Source: Cristatella mucedo
Lineage: Eukaryota > Bryozoa > Phylactolaemata > Cristatellidae
Assembly: GCA_009760855.2 (NCBI GenBank)
Contig: WPIO01000255.1
Coordinates: 1 to 64,000, forward strand
DNA length: 64,000 nucleotides
Direction of reading: 5' to 3'
Part shown: piece after piece, positions 1 through 11,829 of the stretch
Numbering within the stretch: position 1 is the stretch's first letter
Layout: each line of letters starts with the position of its first letter
Translations under genes and position numbers: made by a program
Notes under the pieces: generated by a model
Told to the model about the DNA's origin: nothing
Seen by the model: only the letters and a program-made list of their open reading frames with translations
Database searches by the model: none

Positions 1-129
1 GTAATAAACTAATGGAAATCGAAGTAAAGTAAGGGAAAGGCTTGAAGAAGCATTTTTAAACTCCTAAAAACTAAACCTGGTGCACACTAAATAAATAAAT
101 ATAATATATATATTTGACACATTTATGTA

Positions 130-149
130 TTGACACCTCCATGAAATAT

Positions 150-190
<41 letters not shown>

Positions 191-209
191 ATATATATAT
201 ATATATATC

Positions 210-250
<41 letters not shown>

Positions 251-266
251 GTAATGGAGGTGTCAA
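130..266. repeat. (TA)n tract bounded by a 13-bp perfect inverted repeat
   Basis: TTGACACCTCCAT at 130-142 is exactly inverted as ATGGAGGTGTCAA at 254-266. Between them lies almost pure TA repeat, with a few TC interruptions. The whole could fold as a long hairpin. It may be a small foldback element, or the edge of the unusual coding-like segment that starts right after it. No target duplication was identified. Confidence 0.8.
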
Positions 267-270
267 GGAT

Positions 271-1800
271 TCTCAGTTGTAAAAAGGCTAGAAAAATTTG
301 CAGAAGAAATTCGTTTTAGAAAATTCGAATGCTATAGTTTTAGATATACTTACAAGTGATCTTTACAAGTACATTCCACGATTATATGAATATATTGTTA
401 CTGGTCTTATAGATATTTGTGATGCATGAGATTAAGTATATGAGCATGAAGAAATATTAGATAGTGCAATTACAAATGCTAGGATAATATCACGTTCAGA
501 TTAAATTATGTATTTGAATTTGTGTGTATGTAGTTTTTCATATAGGAAAATATAGGAAATATATAGGAAACATAAAGGAAATGCAAGCAACTTCTGATGT
601 TAGTGATCCATCCATTGCAACGAGTGCTACTCTACTTAAATCTGATGTTGATTATCTTGTCAAATCAAGAATGACAACTTATGATCAACAAACACTTGAT
701 TCGGATATTGCATATATGATAGATGCATCAGTTAAGAAATTCTATCCTGATGAATGTTATCTTAAAGATCTAAAGATAATCAGTGCTGGATAATCAGATG
801 TAACAGCAAGTATAGAAACAATAGTTAGAGCTAAAGTTGATGCACTTTTGGATGATCCCTTTGAAATCTCTGGTTACACAACATGGATTCCATCACAACT
901 TCCAAAAACTCTCAACAGTTTTTCTCAGTAGTAACCTGAGTTGTACCTGATATATGATACAAGTGCAAGAGAAAAGCAACTACAGCAGCACAAGCAGCAC
1001 AAGCACAAACAACTAGCGATGCAACTTATCCTAGCAATGTGTTTATTTCGTAAATTATATATAAACTATATTATAGAAAAATGGTGTCTGTTGAAAAAAG
1101 ATGAAATGACTGTCCTGAAAAAAGTACAAGGTAAAAAATATTCAAATTTAAAATTTGTTCATATCTAACGGGTAGAATTGAAGACATTCAATAAACTTTC
1201 TTAGATGCTGTAAAACTAGTATTAGAATACAAAGCACTAAGAATCAATCACTCTGAACCAGAGATCACAAATATATTCACTATAGTTAAAGACGATTCAA
1301 CTTTTGAAGATTTCCTTAAAGACCTAAAAAAATAGAAAAATAAACAGTATTCAGTCTAAAGCTTACTCTAAAAAATAGAACTAACTAAACAAATAAAAGA
1401 AAGAAATAGATGCAGGAAAGAGTGATGATCTACCAGAAAAATTGATTAAAGAGACTATGTATTGACAGATTTGAACAGGAGCATCACCAATATCAACATA
1501 ATCATAATACATAAGTAGCCAAAAGAGGATATGAAGTCAGATGTAGGTATCAACGATTATAGATCATCAGGGTTTTTTTGTATCAGTAACTAAGTGTTTC
1601 ACATTCAGCATGGATTTTGATATCACGGACTTTTTCCATCTAGAATGGAACAAAGCATAATATGGATTAGCAAAATTATAATTCATAAGATGATAAGGTG
1701 ATCTTGAAAATCTGACTGAATTCTGTTCCATAACTAAGATATAAGAAATACTGCACTAATATCCTCCATCAATAGTTTGGAGTTAAAATACTTTGATAAT
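271..1800 (+). pseudogene. Unrecognised protein-like frames with many in-frame stops
   Basis: Four successive stretches read like protein but change frame (about 271-515, 557-1040, 1159-1400 and 1560-1790). The second includes an 89-codon ORF starting at 524 and runs on past TAA at 791 and TAG-TAA at 929-934 into GLN/HIS-rich sequence. The third contains DFLKDLKK and KIELTKQIKERN; the fourth contains ITDFFHLEWNKA and LENLTEFCS. Stops are mainly TAA and TAG, often next to Gln-rich sequence, with some TGA. I do not recognise the family. Either this is a decayed gene or element, or it comes from a genome in which stop codons are reassigned (see findings). Frame changes could be small introns or indels. 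Confidence 0.35.
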
Positions 1801-2239
1801 TTAAAATAGGAGTAAACAACAAGAAAATTTAATTTGGTTTTGGTTTATCAAATAATTTTAAAATAATTACAAATAACTTAAACAACATATAATTATTATC
1901 AACTTCCTTATGGTAATGTTGACTCCCGAAGTAATTAGTTGAATAAAATTTCAGAGAGTAAAATTCATAGTTTTTTATTTTGAAAACTATAATATCCCCA
2001 CCATTTAATTTATTCATACTTATTAAAGAATTTTGCTTCTGCAAATTTACAGTATAACTCTTATTATATTTTCACACGATTTAATGTAAAAACATTTATC
2101 TATATGTTGTCGTTTTTATAAACTATAGATTTTGTAGTTCGTATCAATAGTTTTAATTTCTCTAAAAGCTGCCACTATTAAATGTCATTTAATTTTTATA
2201 GCTTATTGCAAACGTTGAGTATGTTGATTTTTTTAGATC
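1801..2239. other. AT-rich spacer, nothing recognised
   Basis: Very AT-rich sequence between the stop-punctured frames and the GC-richer island. A 71-codon minus-strand ORF (1829-2044) is low complexity and I give it no function. Confidence 0.5.
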
Positions 2240-5200
2240 ACAGTTCGGCTAGTCTACATCGCAATTTGCTTTCTTCCAAAAGCACCTCAGCCAATTAGGG
2301 CGCTCTGCACTTAGACGGTTAGTAGATTCAGAGGCAGATATACCTAGAAGATTCCATGCCAAACAGGAACTTCCGTGCAGATGCCTTGCTCGGGCCGCTG
2401 TCAGCACACCACGGACCTGCTGTCACTAAACTATGGTCTGAACGACGTCGGGCGAGTCCGATCTAGAGACCTGTGGCGGGCTAATAGCCGCACCTCAGAC
2501 TCCGAAAGATTCCCTACCTGCTGGTGCATTTGCTTTAGGTTGAGGCATACCTCGTAGCATGGCCAGAACTGCAGTTGTTCGAAACGCTGTTTAGCATTTC
2601 TGTGCGGCAGCCGTGCGCATTTGAAAGCTGTGTGCTTACAAATAGCCAAAGCCGGCTCCTCGGGCGAAAAACCCTATAGCTAAGAGCCGTGCACCTCAAA
2701 AAGGAGACAAAACTGGAGACAATGCGAAAGCAAAAGAGGCAGTCAGTTTTGACTGAATGCCTAGAACCCAATTTCTTTTCGAGATTGACGACGGCCATAG
2801 GCAGAACGTTTCACCTCTATTTCATTTTCATTGGCGACAATGAACTGCTGGAAAAGTCTTAGCAGGACCTAGAGACGCGCCGACCGCTAGCATCCGACGC
2901 GAAGCACTCCCTGGCCGGTGCGGGATGCACAACTCAGGAGCCGCCGCTACGGCCAATATCTCTTGACGTCAAGTAGAAATCGCGGAGCCCACCCACTCCA
3001 GCAGTGGCTACGATTCCTACTGACTGAGGTGCCAATTTACAAAACTAGCTTGGCTGTGCGACAAGCCTAAAAAAAAAAAACCTAAAGCTGACAATCCCGA
3101 TTGATGGGGTCCTAATGCTGCCGATTTATTGCACCCGCGAAGGGCCGTGGTGCCTACGTTGATTGTGCGACCCATTGCTCCTAGATCTAACATTGCCGCA
3201 GCAGCTTCAACACGACTGCACCAGTTAGACACAGTTAGGCTCAGACCCTGAAAGGGGCTACCAAAACTAAACAGGGGAACTCCCTCGGTCACGCATGCGA
3301 TTCACGGAAAATCTAATTAGGGACCTGGTGCGGGGAAGTTGAAGGTCAGTGAAGCAATGGCAACGTGCAGTAATCGACAAGGGAAAAACCACGAGCACAG
3401 AACAGGCAGGAAGCACAGAGATACCCACGCGGGTCACACAAAATTGTAATTGTCGGTAGACATGATGTGTGCTGCAATAGACAGATTGTTCTGACAAAAA
3501 TTATCTTACCAGCCCGCTGCTTAGCGTGCCCGTCCGAAAAAAAGCTCGCGGACAGTTGATAACAACTTAGGCAAATTTAAGAAGTCGGGCAAATGATGTG
3601 TTCAGTACTTAATGGAGCTATGCACGGTTCACTGGAGCAGCATCGCATGGTTGGAAAGCGCGAGTCCCTACACTGATCGGGTCTTTACATTAGTCCATAG
3701 CTTTAGCCTGTGGAACTCGCTTCGCTGAGTTCACAGTAACACTCCATTACAGGAAAAGAGGCCTGTAACGGTCATAACAGTCCTGGCGTTGTGGCCGCAA
3801 GACGGAGAGGAGAAATAGGTCCTCGGTGTATAAATTAGAGGAATTATAAGTAATCTATCACTACATACAAACCTAAACAAATATTGCGCAAAATGTTTGA
3901 GAGGGCTCCTACTGTATGTACATCCGTGAAAATATACAATTACACCACGGTGAACTTGCAGTCCGGCCGGTCTCGATCACCCGACAGGAAGGCCGCAGGC
4001 CAAATCTACCAACCAGACATTGTTTCTGTCGATATACTTGCATTAGGATTAAAAAAATATTGATGATTGCAGCTTAGTATGCAGAAACGTTTTTTTGCGC
4101 CTTTCACCACAACTTCAATTTATCGATGGTGAACTTGGCTTTATTTGACATTTCCCACCGAGCAGCATATTAAATATTCACTGCCCGGTAGCCAGATTTG
4201 TCTTGCCTTTTAAAAATATTGCCCTTTCAAATATTTAGCATTTCATTCCAGAAAGAGACTCGAGTTCTATACGCTGAAGAAGATCAGCCGAAAAGCTTAG
4301 TTTGAGCGTTTAAAAAAGTCTACCCTAGTCTCATAGACTGGTAGTCTGAGCAACGAGGCAGCTCCACCGGTAAACCCCGGTCGGCGTAGTCTGCAGGAAA
4401 GGATGCCTCCTCGTGAACGGCCCAGAGAGGTGCCAGGAAGAGTTACTACCCCTCGGCAAGGCTACTTTTGTTACCTATCGCAGGGACAGTCGGTCAAGGA
4501 CAAGCTCCTTGGGAAATGTCGTGTCGCCATTTCAACAAGGACAAGAGCCTCGGGCCCTAAGCGTGCCTAAGTCAGCCAAGATGTCCGTTCGCTAGCGCAC
4601 TTGTCTGCGAAGAAATTGCATGCCCTACACATCGGGCAGCCTGCAGCACTGAACACAGCAGACTGTCGCTCGTCTCGCTCTCGCTGATCATTCCGGTGAC
4701 GGTTGTCACTTTGGCACTTCTACAAATGCGGCCGATCGTAGAACACGGACGGCCGTTTTTAAAAACGAAATCGAATATTTGTGCCGCTGAAGTTACGTAC
4801 CGAACGTTTAGAGCCGTCTTTGGCTGCACTTGAATAAAAGCAATAAAAATGGCTAATTGGCCGGTCTGTAAACCAAGTAAACACCACTATGTGGTCTCCA
4901 TCGATGAACTATCAGTAATGGCTTCCGATTAAAGAACTGATCCTAAACAACATTCTGACTTTGAGCCATAAAGCCTGACATGGCTTGAGTTTACAATGCC
5001 TAGCTAATCGGCAGCACCGTTTTAGGCCGCCTTCTGCAAATAGGTTCTCTCGGCCAACAAGTGTCAATAAATTGGCATTCCTATTCATTCTTTTTCAACA
5101 CTATTGGCTAAAGACGCATTTGCTCTGTTGGTCTTACACTGTAGAACTCAATTCCACAATTCCTATGTCGCGTCCAGTCCTCTTTAGCTGCCGGCACTGG

Positions 5201-8090
5201 TATACAATCTTTCTAGTGCAAAGTATTTGAGACTGCTATGGTCGACGTGGTGCCCTATAGCCACTGAGGTTAAGGTGCTCTCCGTGCACGATTGATGTCG
5301 TCAGCTCAAGCCTCGCGAAATATTCATTTGCGAGATTCTCAGTGATTATTTCAATTATATCAATGATTGTCAGCGATATATTTAACTTGATTGCAGCAAG
5401 TGAGACATCGATTAAAAAATCTGTGTCCGTTACTGACATAGCTCGTACAGGTATATTTAGTTTACATATCTGGATGTAAGATAGCATAGATTTATGAGTA
5501 GTAATTTTCGTTGGTTTCCAAACGAAATTATTGATGACGTTTGCTTCTTTCACGAATTCGTTTAACTCTCTTATAGTGAGCATTTCCAGAATGTAGCTGC
5601 GAAATACAGCCGCCATCTTCAACTCGTTTCTGCTAAAAATTGGTAAGCTTATGTATCTCATTTTAACTCGGCAATTAGGAAAAATTCACGGAGGCATCAC
5701 AGTCATGCAACTACTATTAATGATCTCCCTGTTCCAATGATGGTTCAATCTAATGTGGATGGGTTCACTTTGGCCCGAATAACAGTAAGCACAACTTCAG
5801 ACCCTTATCCTTTCCGAAGTCAAAGCAGCTCGGCACCCTAAGGCGGCGAAATAGGAGAAAATCTGCATATTAGTTTCAGTGAGCACTGTCACACTACCAG
5901 AATAAGCTGTTGTAGCAAAAGCACACGCTGCAGAGGAATATAAGCTCCTGCTGTCGCAGGGATACCGTATTACAGAGTCGTCCGAATTTTTAAGCTTCAG
6001 CTAAAAGGATAGCATTTATATCCTTCTCGTGTGACGACATATCGCCACAAATTCTTTCGCACTCCCAAATACGTCATTCATCTATTTTTCAAGTCACTAC
6101 TCGTGCCCATAAGAATCAACCGGCGGCATAATTCGCTCAGCTATCAAAAATTGTGCAGAGCAAAGCCCAAAGCTTCGGTCCAGATGCACAAAATGGGGCA
6201 GCTTCCCGAACGCCCACTTCTCGAGGCAAGAAAAAGCACAAAGTCCCGTATTGAACGTATTTCCAGTAGAGCCTTGCCTGCTGGACGCAGCATGTGCAGC
6301 ACGTGGCAGCAAGCTCGGCACAGCGAGTGAAGTAATTCCTAAGACTGAGCAACCTAGTGCAGTCTGCGTGCTAGGCTCTACTGCGGCTCTAGTTCATGCA
6401 CGTGCCGCTGTCCAGTGGCGTTCTCACCACTCTGTCTGTCGTCGTGGTTGTGTCTGCTGAGAGTGCACCGTCACCGACGTCACCGTGCCATCAGATGCTG
6501 CACGCACAGCAGCAGACGCAACAGCAGGAGGAGACCACTCTGAGGTTAAGCACGATCCTCGAGCGGCTCTCTCTCTCTCTCGAGCCTGTGGGTATGCAAA
6601 TTTTAATGCCAGTAATTTGATTATTATTAAGCAGGCAAATTTTCTTTGTGACATACAAAGTGGTTGCAGTCACCCAATCAGCGACGATATTTTCGCATTA
6701 TTAAATGACTTTCATTTTGAGGACAATGCATAAGTTCGAGGACCCAGAATCGTTGCTGGTAAACCAAGAATACTGAGAGCCCCTTCGGAAATGTTATATT
6801 TTTCAGTTTTTGGTTCTTTCAATCGCAGTGCCCGATATTATGAATGCTCTTATGATTCTTAAAGTTAAATCACTCTACGGTAATAAAATTTGTATACCCT
6901 TGCAGTGCCTAGAGCAACACAGCCAGGGCTTTCCATCATCCGAGCCTGTAGAGAATCACAGGACAAAGATTTCTTTCCGCAATCGCCAAATGCGATCAGC
7001 TAAAAACCGTGGCTACAGTGGCCATGGCTGCAGACATGGGCTGGATAGAGATTGATCAATTGGATCCACTCCAATTGCTCCCGAAAACGTTAGCCTAAGA
7101 TATGACGCGACCAAGCATGGAATTCCTTAGGTAAATATAGCACCAGCTATATTTATACCTCTCAGGCGTATCCTTTCATTTCGCAGCCTTTGCTGACTGG
7201 ACGACCGGTCTTATGTGAGTACTCTCGGAGACGCCCAGCGACCTGCGACCTGACTTCAATGAGTTGGTTCAGCACAGACTGACAGCGAGCCGACGTCCGC
7301 TTGGCCATCCTGGCGCATCATAGCTGGGCTGCAAATCGGGTCTACCTGCTGGCCTGCAAGAGAGTAGTTATTACGAGTAATTATGCAAGCTCTCAGCTCA
7401 CGAGTCGGACCTCTAGCCTAAAAAAGTGGTGTCTGCTACCTACGCGCGAGGTCTCTCTTTTTTCTTTGTCGCTCTTTTTCGCTCTTTTCGGAGCTCTATT
7501 TTAAAATATAATTAAATACAATCTAAATATAAATATTAATCAAATAGAATTAAAAATATGATTTTTTTTAAATACCGTGGTTCTAAATTCTCCTTGGTCG
7601 CAGGGGTCCGAGTGCCTTTCAGCCCAAACCCTAAATAGCGCTCCTGCATGTACGTACTTAGCATTTATGGAGACAGAGCGCCAAGCGTCTACAACGAGCA
7701 TGGCCCGACCTCAATCGGCAAGACCTGTCATATAAGATGATAGTTCTTACTAACCACTCTGCTCCCAACTAAAAATAAAAGACTTGGACTCTCCGCGCTG
7801 AAGGAGCTCCAGCTAAAAGCGCCGCAAATGCGGATTTTAGCGTTCTGCTCCCATTTTCCTTGAACAGTGGAAGTCACAATGACGAAGCAAGCCCGTCAGT
7901 AAACCTTTAAAGCTGCCAAAGCTGCTTTCCCGGCAGGCTTTCGCTGTCCGGAGCAACGACTAACGGAAAGCCCCCCACCCCAGGAAGCGGCCTCTACGAC
8001 GGCTTTAAATTAGGCAGCGACGCGACCAAAGGCACCCAGCTAGTCTTCTGAAGGAATCGCTGTGGAGCACTTTTATTCATTTATGTTCGC
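2240..8090. other. GC-richer island without intact genes
   Basis: Base composition rises visibly at about 2240 and falls back after about 8100, against AT-rich flanks. No frame stays open for more than 141 codons, and both strands are broken by stops. A minus-strand stretch near 4560-4640 reads CPMCRACNFFADKC followed by SERTSW. That resembles a retroelement CCHC zinc knuckle with its His and a later Cys lost. The simplest reading is one or more old, GC-richer mobile elements, possibly LTR type. I could not find reverse transcriptase, integrase or terminal repeats, so the identity is open. Confidence 0.4.
5236..5661 (-). CDS. Hypothetical 141-codon ORF, unrecognised
   Basis: The longest open frame in the first 14 kb. 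It is AT-rich although it sits inside the GC-richer island. The N-terminal part includes an internal Met (residue 16) in the context AAGATGGCGG, which could be the real start, giving about 126 residues. The protein is Ile/Asn/Thr-rich with probable helices. It contains IRELNEFVKEANVINNFVW in the first half and a hydrophobic stretch around IDIIEIITENLANEYF in the second. I see no signal peptide, obvious membrane span or known motif. It could be a real small gene, a last exon, or a piece of a mobile element. Confidence 0.25.
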   Translation of the reverse strand: MRYISLPIFSRNELKMAAVFRSYILEMLTIRELNEFVKEANVINNFVWKPTKITTHKSMLSYIQICKLNIPVRAMSVTDTDFLIDVSLAAIKLNISLTIIDIIEIITENLANEYFARLELTTSIVHGEHLNLSGYRAPRRP

Positions 8091-8740
8091 CATTAGAGCG
8101 GCATGGAGTCGAGTCCAAAGCCGGCTGGTGTTGAGGGTCCCCTGACGTCCAGTCATCTAGAAAACACCTCGTGTACTACCACTAGATTATCCGGAAGCTG
8201 AGAGTCCATGGCTGAGCGTCCCTAGGCCAGCCATCTGAGCGGGCCAGTCCACATGCGATCGTCACTTTAGATCGCCTCTCATGTCAATTATTCGCCTATC
8301 TGCGTACACAAAGTCAGAGAAACTCAGATTTAGCACGGGCGCATTGAATTTTCGCTACCTCTGTCGCTTCAAGGATTCCACCCGCAGAATTGAAAAGTAA
8401 AGCGTTTGCACGTATACCATAATATCGCTTTATTATAGCCCTGCTAAAGTGGCTAATGGGCATATTTATACATATAAGACAAAGCGGCCATGCTAATGAA
8501 AGTGAAGCGATCGTGTACTCAGGGCTGTATACCTTAAAACCGTTGATACATACCTATAATACTTGTTCTCACAAGTATCGTTTCATTTTTCAAAATGAAT
8601 TAGAATTAAGGTGAAATATACATTTTAGAAAACTAGACTAAATTTTAAATCACACCATTTAAAATATCTCGAACATTTATTTTCACAAGTTTGGTGGAAA
8701 ATCATAAATATACGAGACTTTTCTCAACAGCAAAACATGT
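8085..8740 (+). repeat. Repeat R1, copy 1, left part
   Basis: The segment aligns by eye with 11830-12480 in the same orientation. Shared blocks include GCATTGAATTT, then GAAAAGT, and a block with CTCAGGG..TGTATA..TTTAAAA. Divergence is high, so the duplication is old. No coding potential is visible. Its right part (about 9470-9860) is separated from it by a tRNA-like segment and a decayed minisatellite that copy 2 lacks. Confidence 0.5.
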
Positions 8741-8785
8741 AACTCCTTGGTATAGTGCCCTAGGTGAACTTAATCTTTGTTCAGA

Positions 8786-8880
8786 CGCTTCACGTATGTC
8801 CTGGGGTTTGAGCCCATGACCTCTGCCAGACCTTGGTCGGGGCAAGCACCTGAACCATTCGGCTAAACAGAAGAAGCGCC
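8786..8880 (-). repeat. tRNA-like sequence (SINE head or tRNA pseudogene)
   Basis: Read on the minus strand, it carries an A-box-like TAGCCGAATGG and a B-box-like GGGCTCAAACCCC about 35 bases later. The ends pair weakly like an acceptor stem (GCGCTTC with GAAGCGT). Extra bases between the T-arm and the 3' strand of the stem rule out a normal tRNA. It differs from the main SINE family of this window. Confidence 0.45.
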
Positions 8881-8939
8881 GACAGCAATTGATGGCTACC
8901 CGAATGATTCAAACCATAATATCTGTGCTCAAGATCGAC

Positions 8940-9420
8940 ATGCTTAGCTTATTTCCAGTATCCACCATATCTGAGCTCATCCACGACACCACAGCACTCC
9001 ATTTTATGTGCGAAATATCAATCGGTGTACAAAATCAAATGCCTCTCACCTGAAAAACATAATATAGCTCATCACCAACATCCGCAACTCATCTTTGCAA
9101 CTTAAACACAACATCTAGCTAACCCTCAAATTCTCAGTTTTTTGAATGTCTTGGCTTATCCAAAATGTTCAAAAGGTATGCTTTCACAATATTCCAGCTT
9201 ATCCAATGGTAGTGCCTTTGCTTAGTTTAATTTATTACAATTTAGTACAATTGTTAGAACCTCAGCTTATTTGGAATATCCAAAAATCTCAGCTGATCGG
9301 AAATACCCACAATATTCAACTCCACCTAGAACAATAACAATACTGCAACCAACTTGAAACAGCTACTAGTTTTCAGCTTACGTACAACATCCAGATGCCC
9401 AGTGAATAAACAAAATGTAC
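8940..9420 (+). repeat. Decayed minisatellite, block 1
   Basis: The motif CAGCTTATCCAAAATATTC and variants (AGCTCATCCA, CAGCTGATCGG, TCAGCTTA) recur about every 25-35 bases. Units are too diverged for a single consensus by eye. The same motif family recurs at 10390-10930. Confidence 0.45.
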
Positions 9421-9469
9421 TGGATCTCAGAAATAGGCAGTCTAGTGTGCTTCCGAAGTCAGCCATGAC

Positions 9470-9860
9470 ATATTAGTTGATTTCAGCCGTAGGCTGATGA
9501 GCCAATCGTGTAAATCAAAAAAGCAATTGAAAAAAGCCTGAAGCCTTTGTTGCAGTCACAAAGACTTCTCTGCTCGTAGGATATTTACTCTTATGCTAAT
9601 GTATGAGTGATCTCTGCCATTCGTGCAGCATTCGTGCTACTTTTGGCGTACCTGCGAACATCGATGCCTCACACACAAGTTCATAGCCACAATACATGGT
9701 TCGGGCGCACCAGTGCTCGGCGAAAATCGGCTGAACCTAGGACATTTGAAAGGGCTGTGTTCGCGGCCCAGTTATCTCTACAGGTGAAAGCCTCTTGTGC
9801 TACAGCATCGTACCATCAACCTTTCCTACTGAGTTTGCTAGGCTGAGCTTGTAAACAATC
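9470..9860 (+). repeat. Repeat R1, copy 1, right part
   Basis: Aligns with about 12500-12760 in the same orientation. Shared runs include AGACTTCTC, TTGGC.TACCT and CATAGCC/GGTAGCC-type blocks. Two plus-strand ORFs nearby have no recognisable product. Confidence 0.4.
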
Positions 9861-10389
9861 TAATAACGGATCTAATAATCTAATATTCAACTACGGCGAC
9901 GGCGCCTTTGATTGTCATCATTCTAATAAGAAGAACCAACTTCTGAATATCCCCCTGACCACAAAGCACTGAAAAAGTACCTCGTAATGCACCTGTTTTT
10001 TACAACCTGCGTAGCTATGCTTTGTTGCTTAAGAATGTGTAAAAACCAGCGCCATTTTCTCTCTTGTGCATCCCATGAGAGCTTGACAAAATTTTAAAAG
10101 CTGCATGATTTACCAACCTTTATTTTCCTAGTGGAAGAAGAGACGTAATGGCTATTGCTATTGCTAGCAGACGGCAGTATAGCTTTGCTTGCTAAAAGAC
10201 TTGAACTCATGAACTTGTTCACGAAGAGCAGGTTCATAGCCACGACGTGAACTTGGCCTTTAAGCGGGCTAAAACTTATTTAAAATGGCAATGTTGACTA
10301 TTATGACCACTCGTTTCCATGAATCTATTAGAAGGTTATAGGCACAAGACTTAAATACTGAAGGAATAGAAATACTAAATAGCGTTGTA
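9861..10389. other. Intergenic sequence, nothing recognised
   Basis: AT-rich unique-looking sequence between R1 copy 1 and minisatellite block 2. No ORF, RNA gene or repeat was identified. Confidence 0.5.
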
Positions 10390-10930
10390 GGCTCATCCAT
10401 ATGTTCCAAGCTCAGCCACGAAATCCTTCATTCGGCACAGTTACAACATCCACTTTATCCGAGCTCACCACGAAAATCTAGGGCATCTTAGCTCATGCCA
10501 AAATACTCAATTCGTCTTCATTACCAAATTATTTCTAACTGGCAAAACGAATGTGATCCCATTACTAACCTCCAAAATCAAATTCTCAACTGAACAACAA
10601 AAGCACAGTTAAACCCCAACATCTAAGATTATCAATAACTTCCAGAAACTTCAGAGGTCATCGAGAAATCTCCAGAAATTCTCATAATCTCACTTCATGC
10701 TTAATTTCTCAGCTTCACAGTGATATTAATCTCATTTCATCCAGAATGCTCAAAATATCTCCGCTCGTCAAGAACACTCGACCATCTTTCGCCTAGTTTA
10801 AAATGATCATAGATGTACAACTTATCCACAACATTGACAAAGTCACAGCAAGCCCATAACCGTTAACGATTTCAGCGCTTCAACAAAATGCAAAACATCT
10901 TAGCTTAGAAAGAATATTCATTCACAGCAT
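10390..10930 (+). repeat. Decayed minisatellite, block 2
   Basis: Same imperfect units as block 1 (CTCAGC, AGCTCATCCA, CTTATCCACAACAT), in the same orientation and very diverged. Together the two blocks suggest one ancient satellite-like array split by later events. Confidence 0.4.
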
Positions 10931-11829
10931 CTCAGCCATTTGATAATAATTATATAAATGTATTGTTAGAGCACCTACTCAGAAATTAACTTCTTTCTAG
11001 GCACTTAACGTAGCAGGCTAATGCATCGGAAATATGGTGTTAGTAGTCCAAAAAATGTTAAGTAAACACTTGCAAACTCAAACGGAACTAATGAAAAGCC
11101 TTTAAAATGAATTCAAAGGTAGTTTCCGTTCTACTCCCCAATTAAATCAACTAAACAAATGTTAATAGCATCTCTGATTCAAGGTTCTTTATATTAATGT
11201 CCTTCGAAATCTTGTCTCTTATAATAATGTGATTAGCAATCTTCTGTTTTTATAGCATATCCTTTTGTACTTACCTGAGTTCACTGCACATCAATCAGCC
11301 TGCTGTTTACCAAGTTAAGCTGTTCACTTTCCAGCGTGTTTCGTTTCAAGGATTTTAACTACCGGAAATTTTTCTGAGATTGACTTAACTTAAAGCAATT
11401 TCAGGCACTCAAATAACTCAAGCATTGAATGCCTACTAAGCAAACTCGTGGTATGTGTACTATTTTCGTGAGGCCGCTGTGACACACAACTACTCAACCA
11501 GAGTAATAAAATCTTCTGGGTATATCTCATTCAATGACAGTCGTTTATTACTTCTGATCGGTGGCAGGGCAAATTAAGGATATTGCATCACCCAAATCGT
11601 AATGACATGCAAATTAGCTGCTTGTATTCACATATGATAACTTCCGTCCAAGACCAGTTTTCGTCATTTCCTGATATATAAGACATGTATACGAATGACA
11701 CCTACAAACATACCTACAACTTATACTAATTCAATAAAGGCTAACAATTGTGTCTCACAAGTCTCCAGTCAACTTGCTTCCGGGTTTAGAGGCTACCTAC
11801 CATATAGAAGACTATGCAACACCAATAAT
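10931..11829. other. Intergenic sequence, nothing recognised
   Basis: AT-rich, no open frame of note and no repeat identified by eye. Confidence 0.5.
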
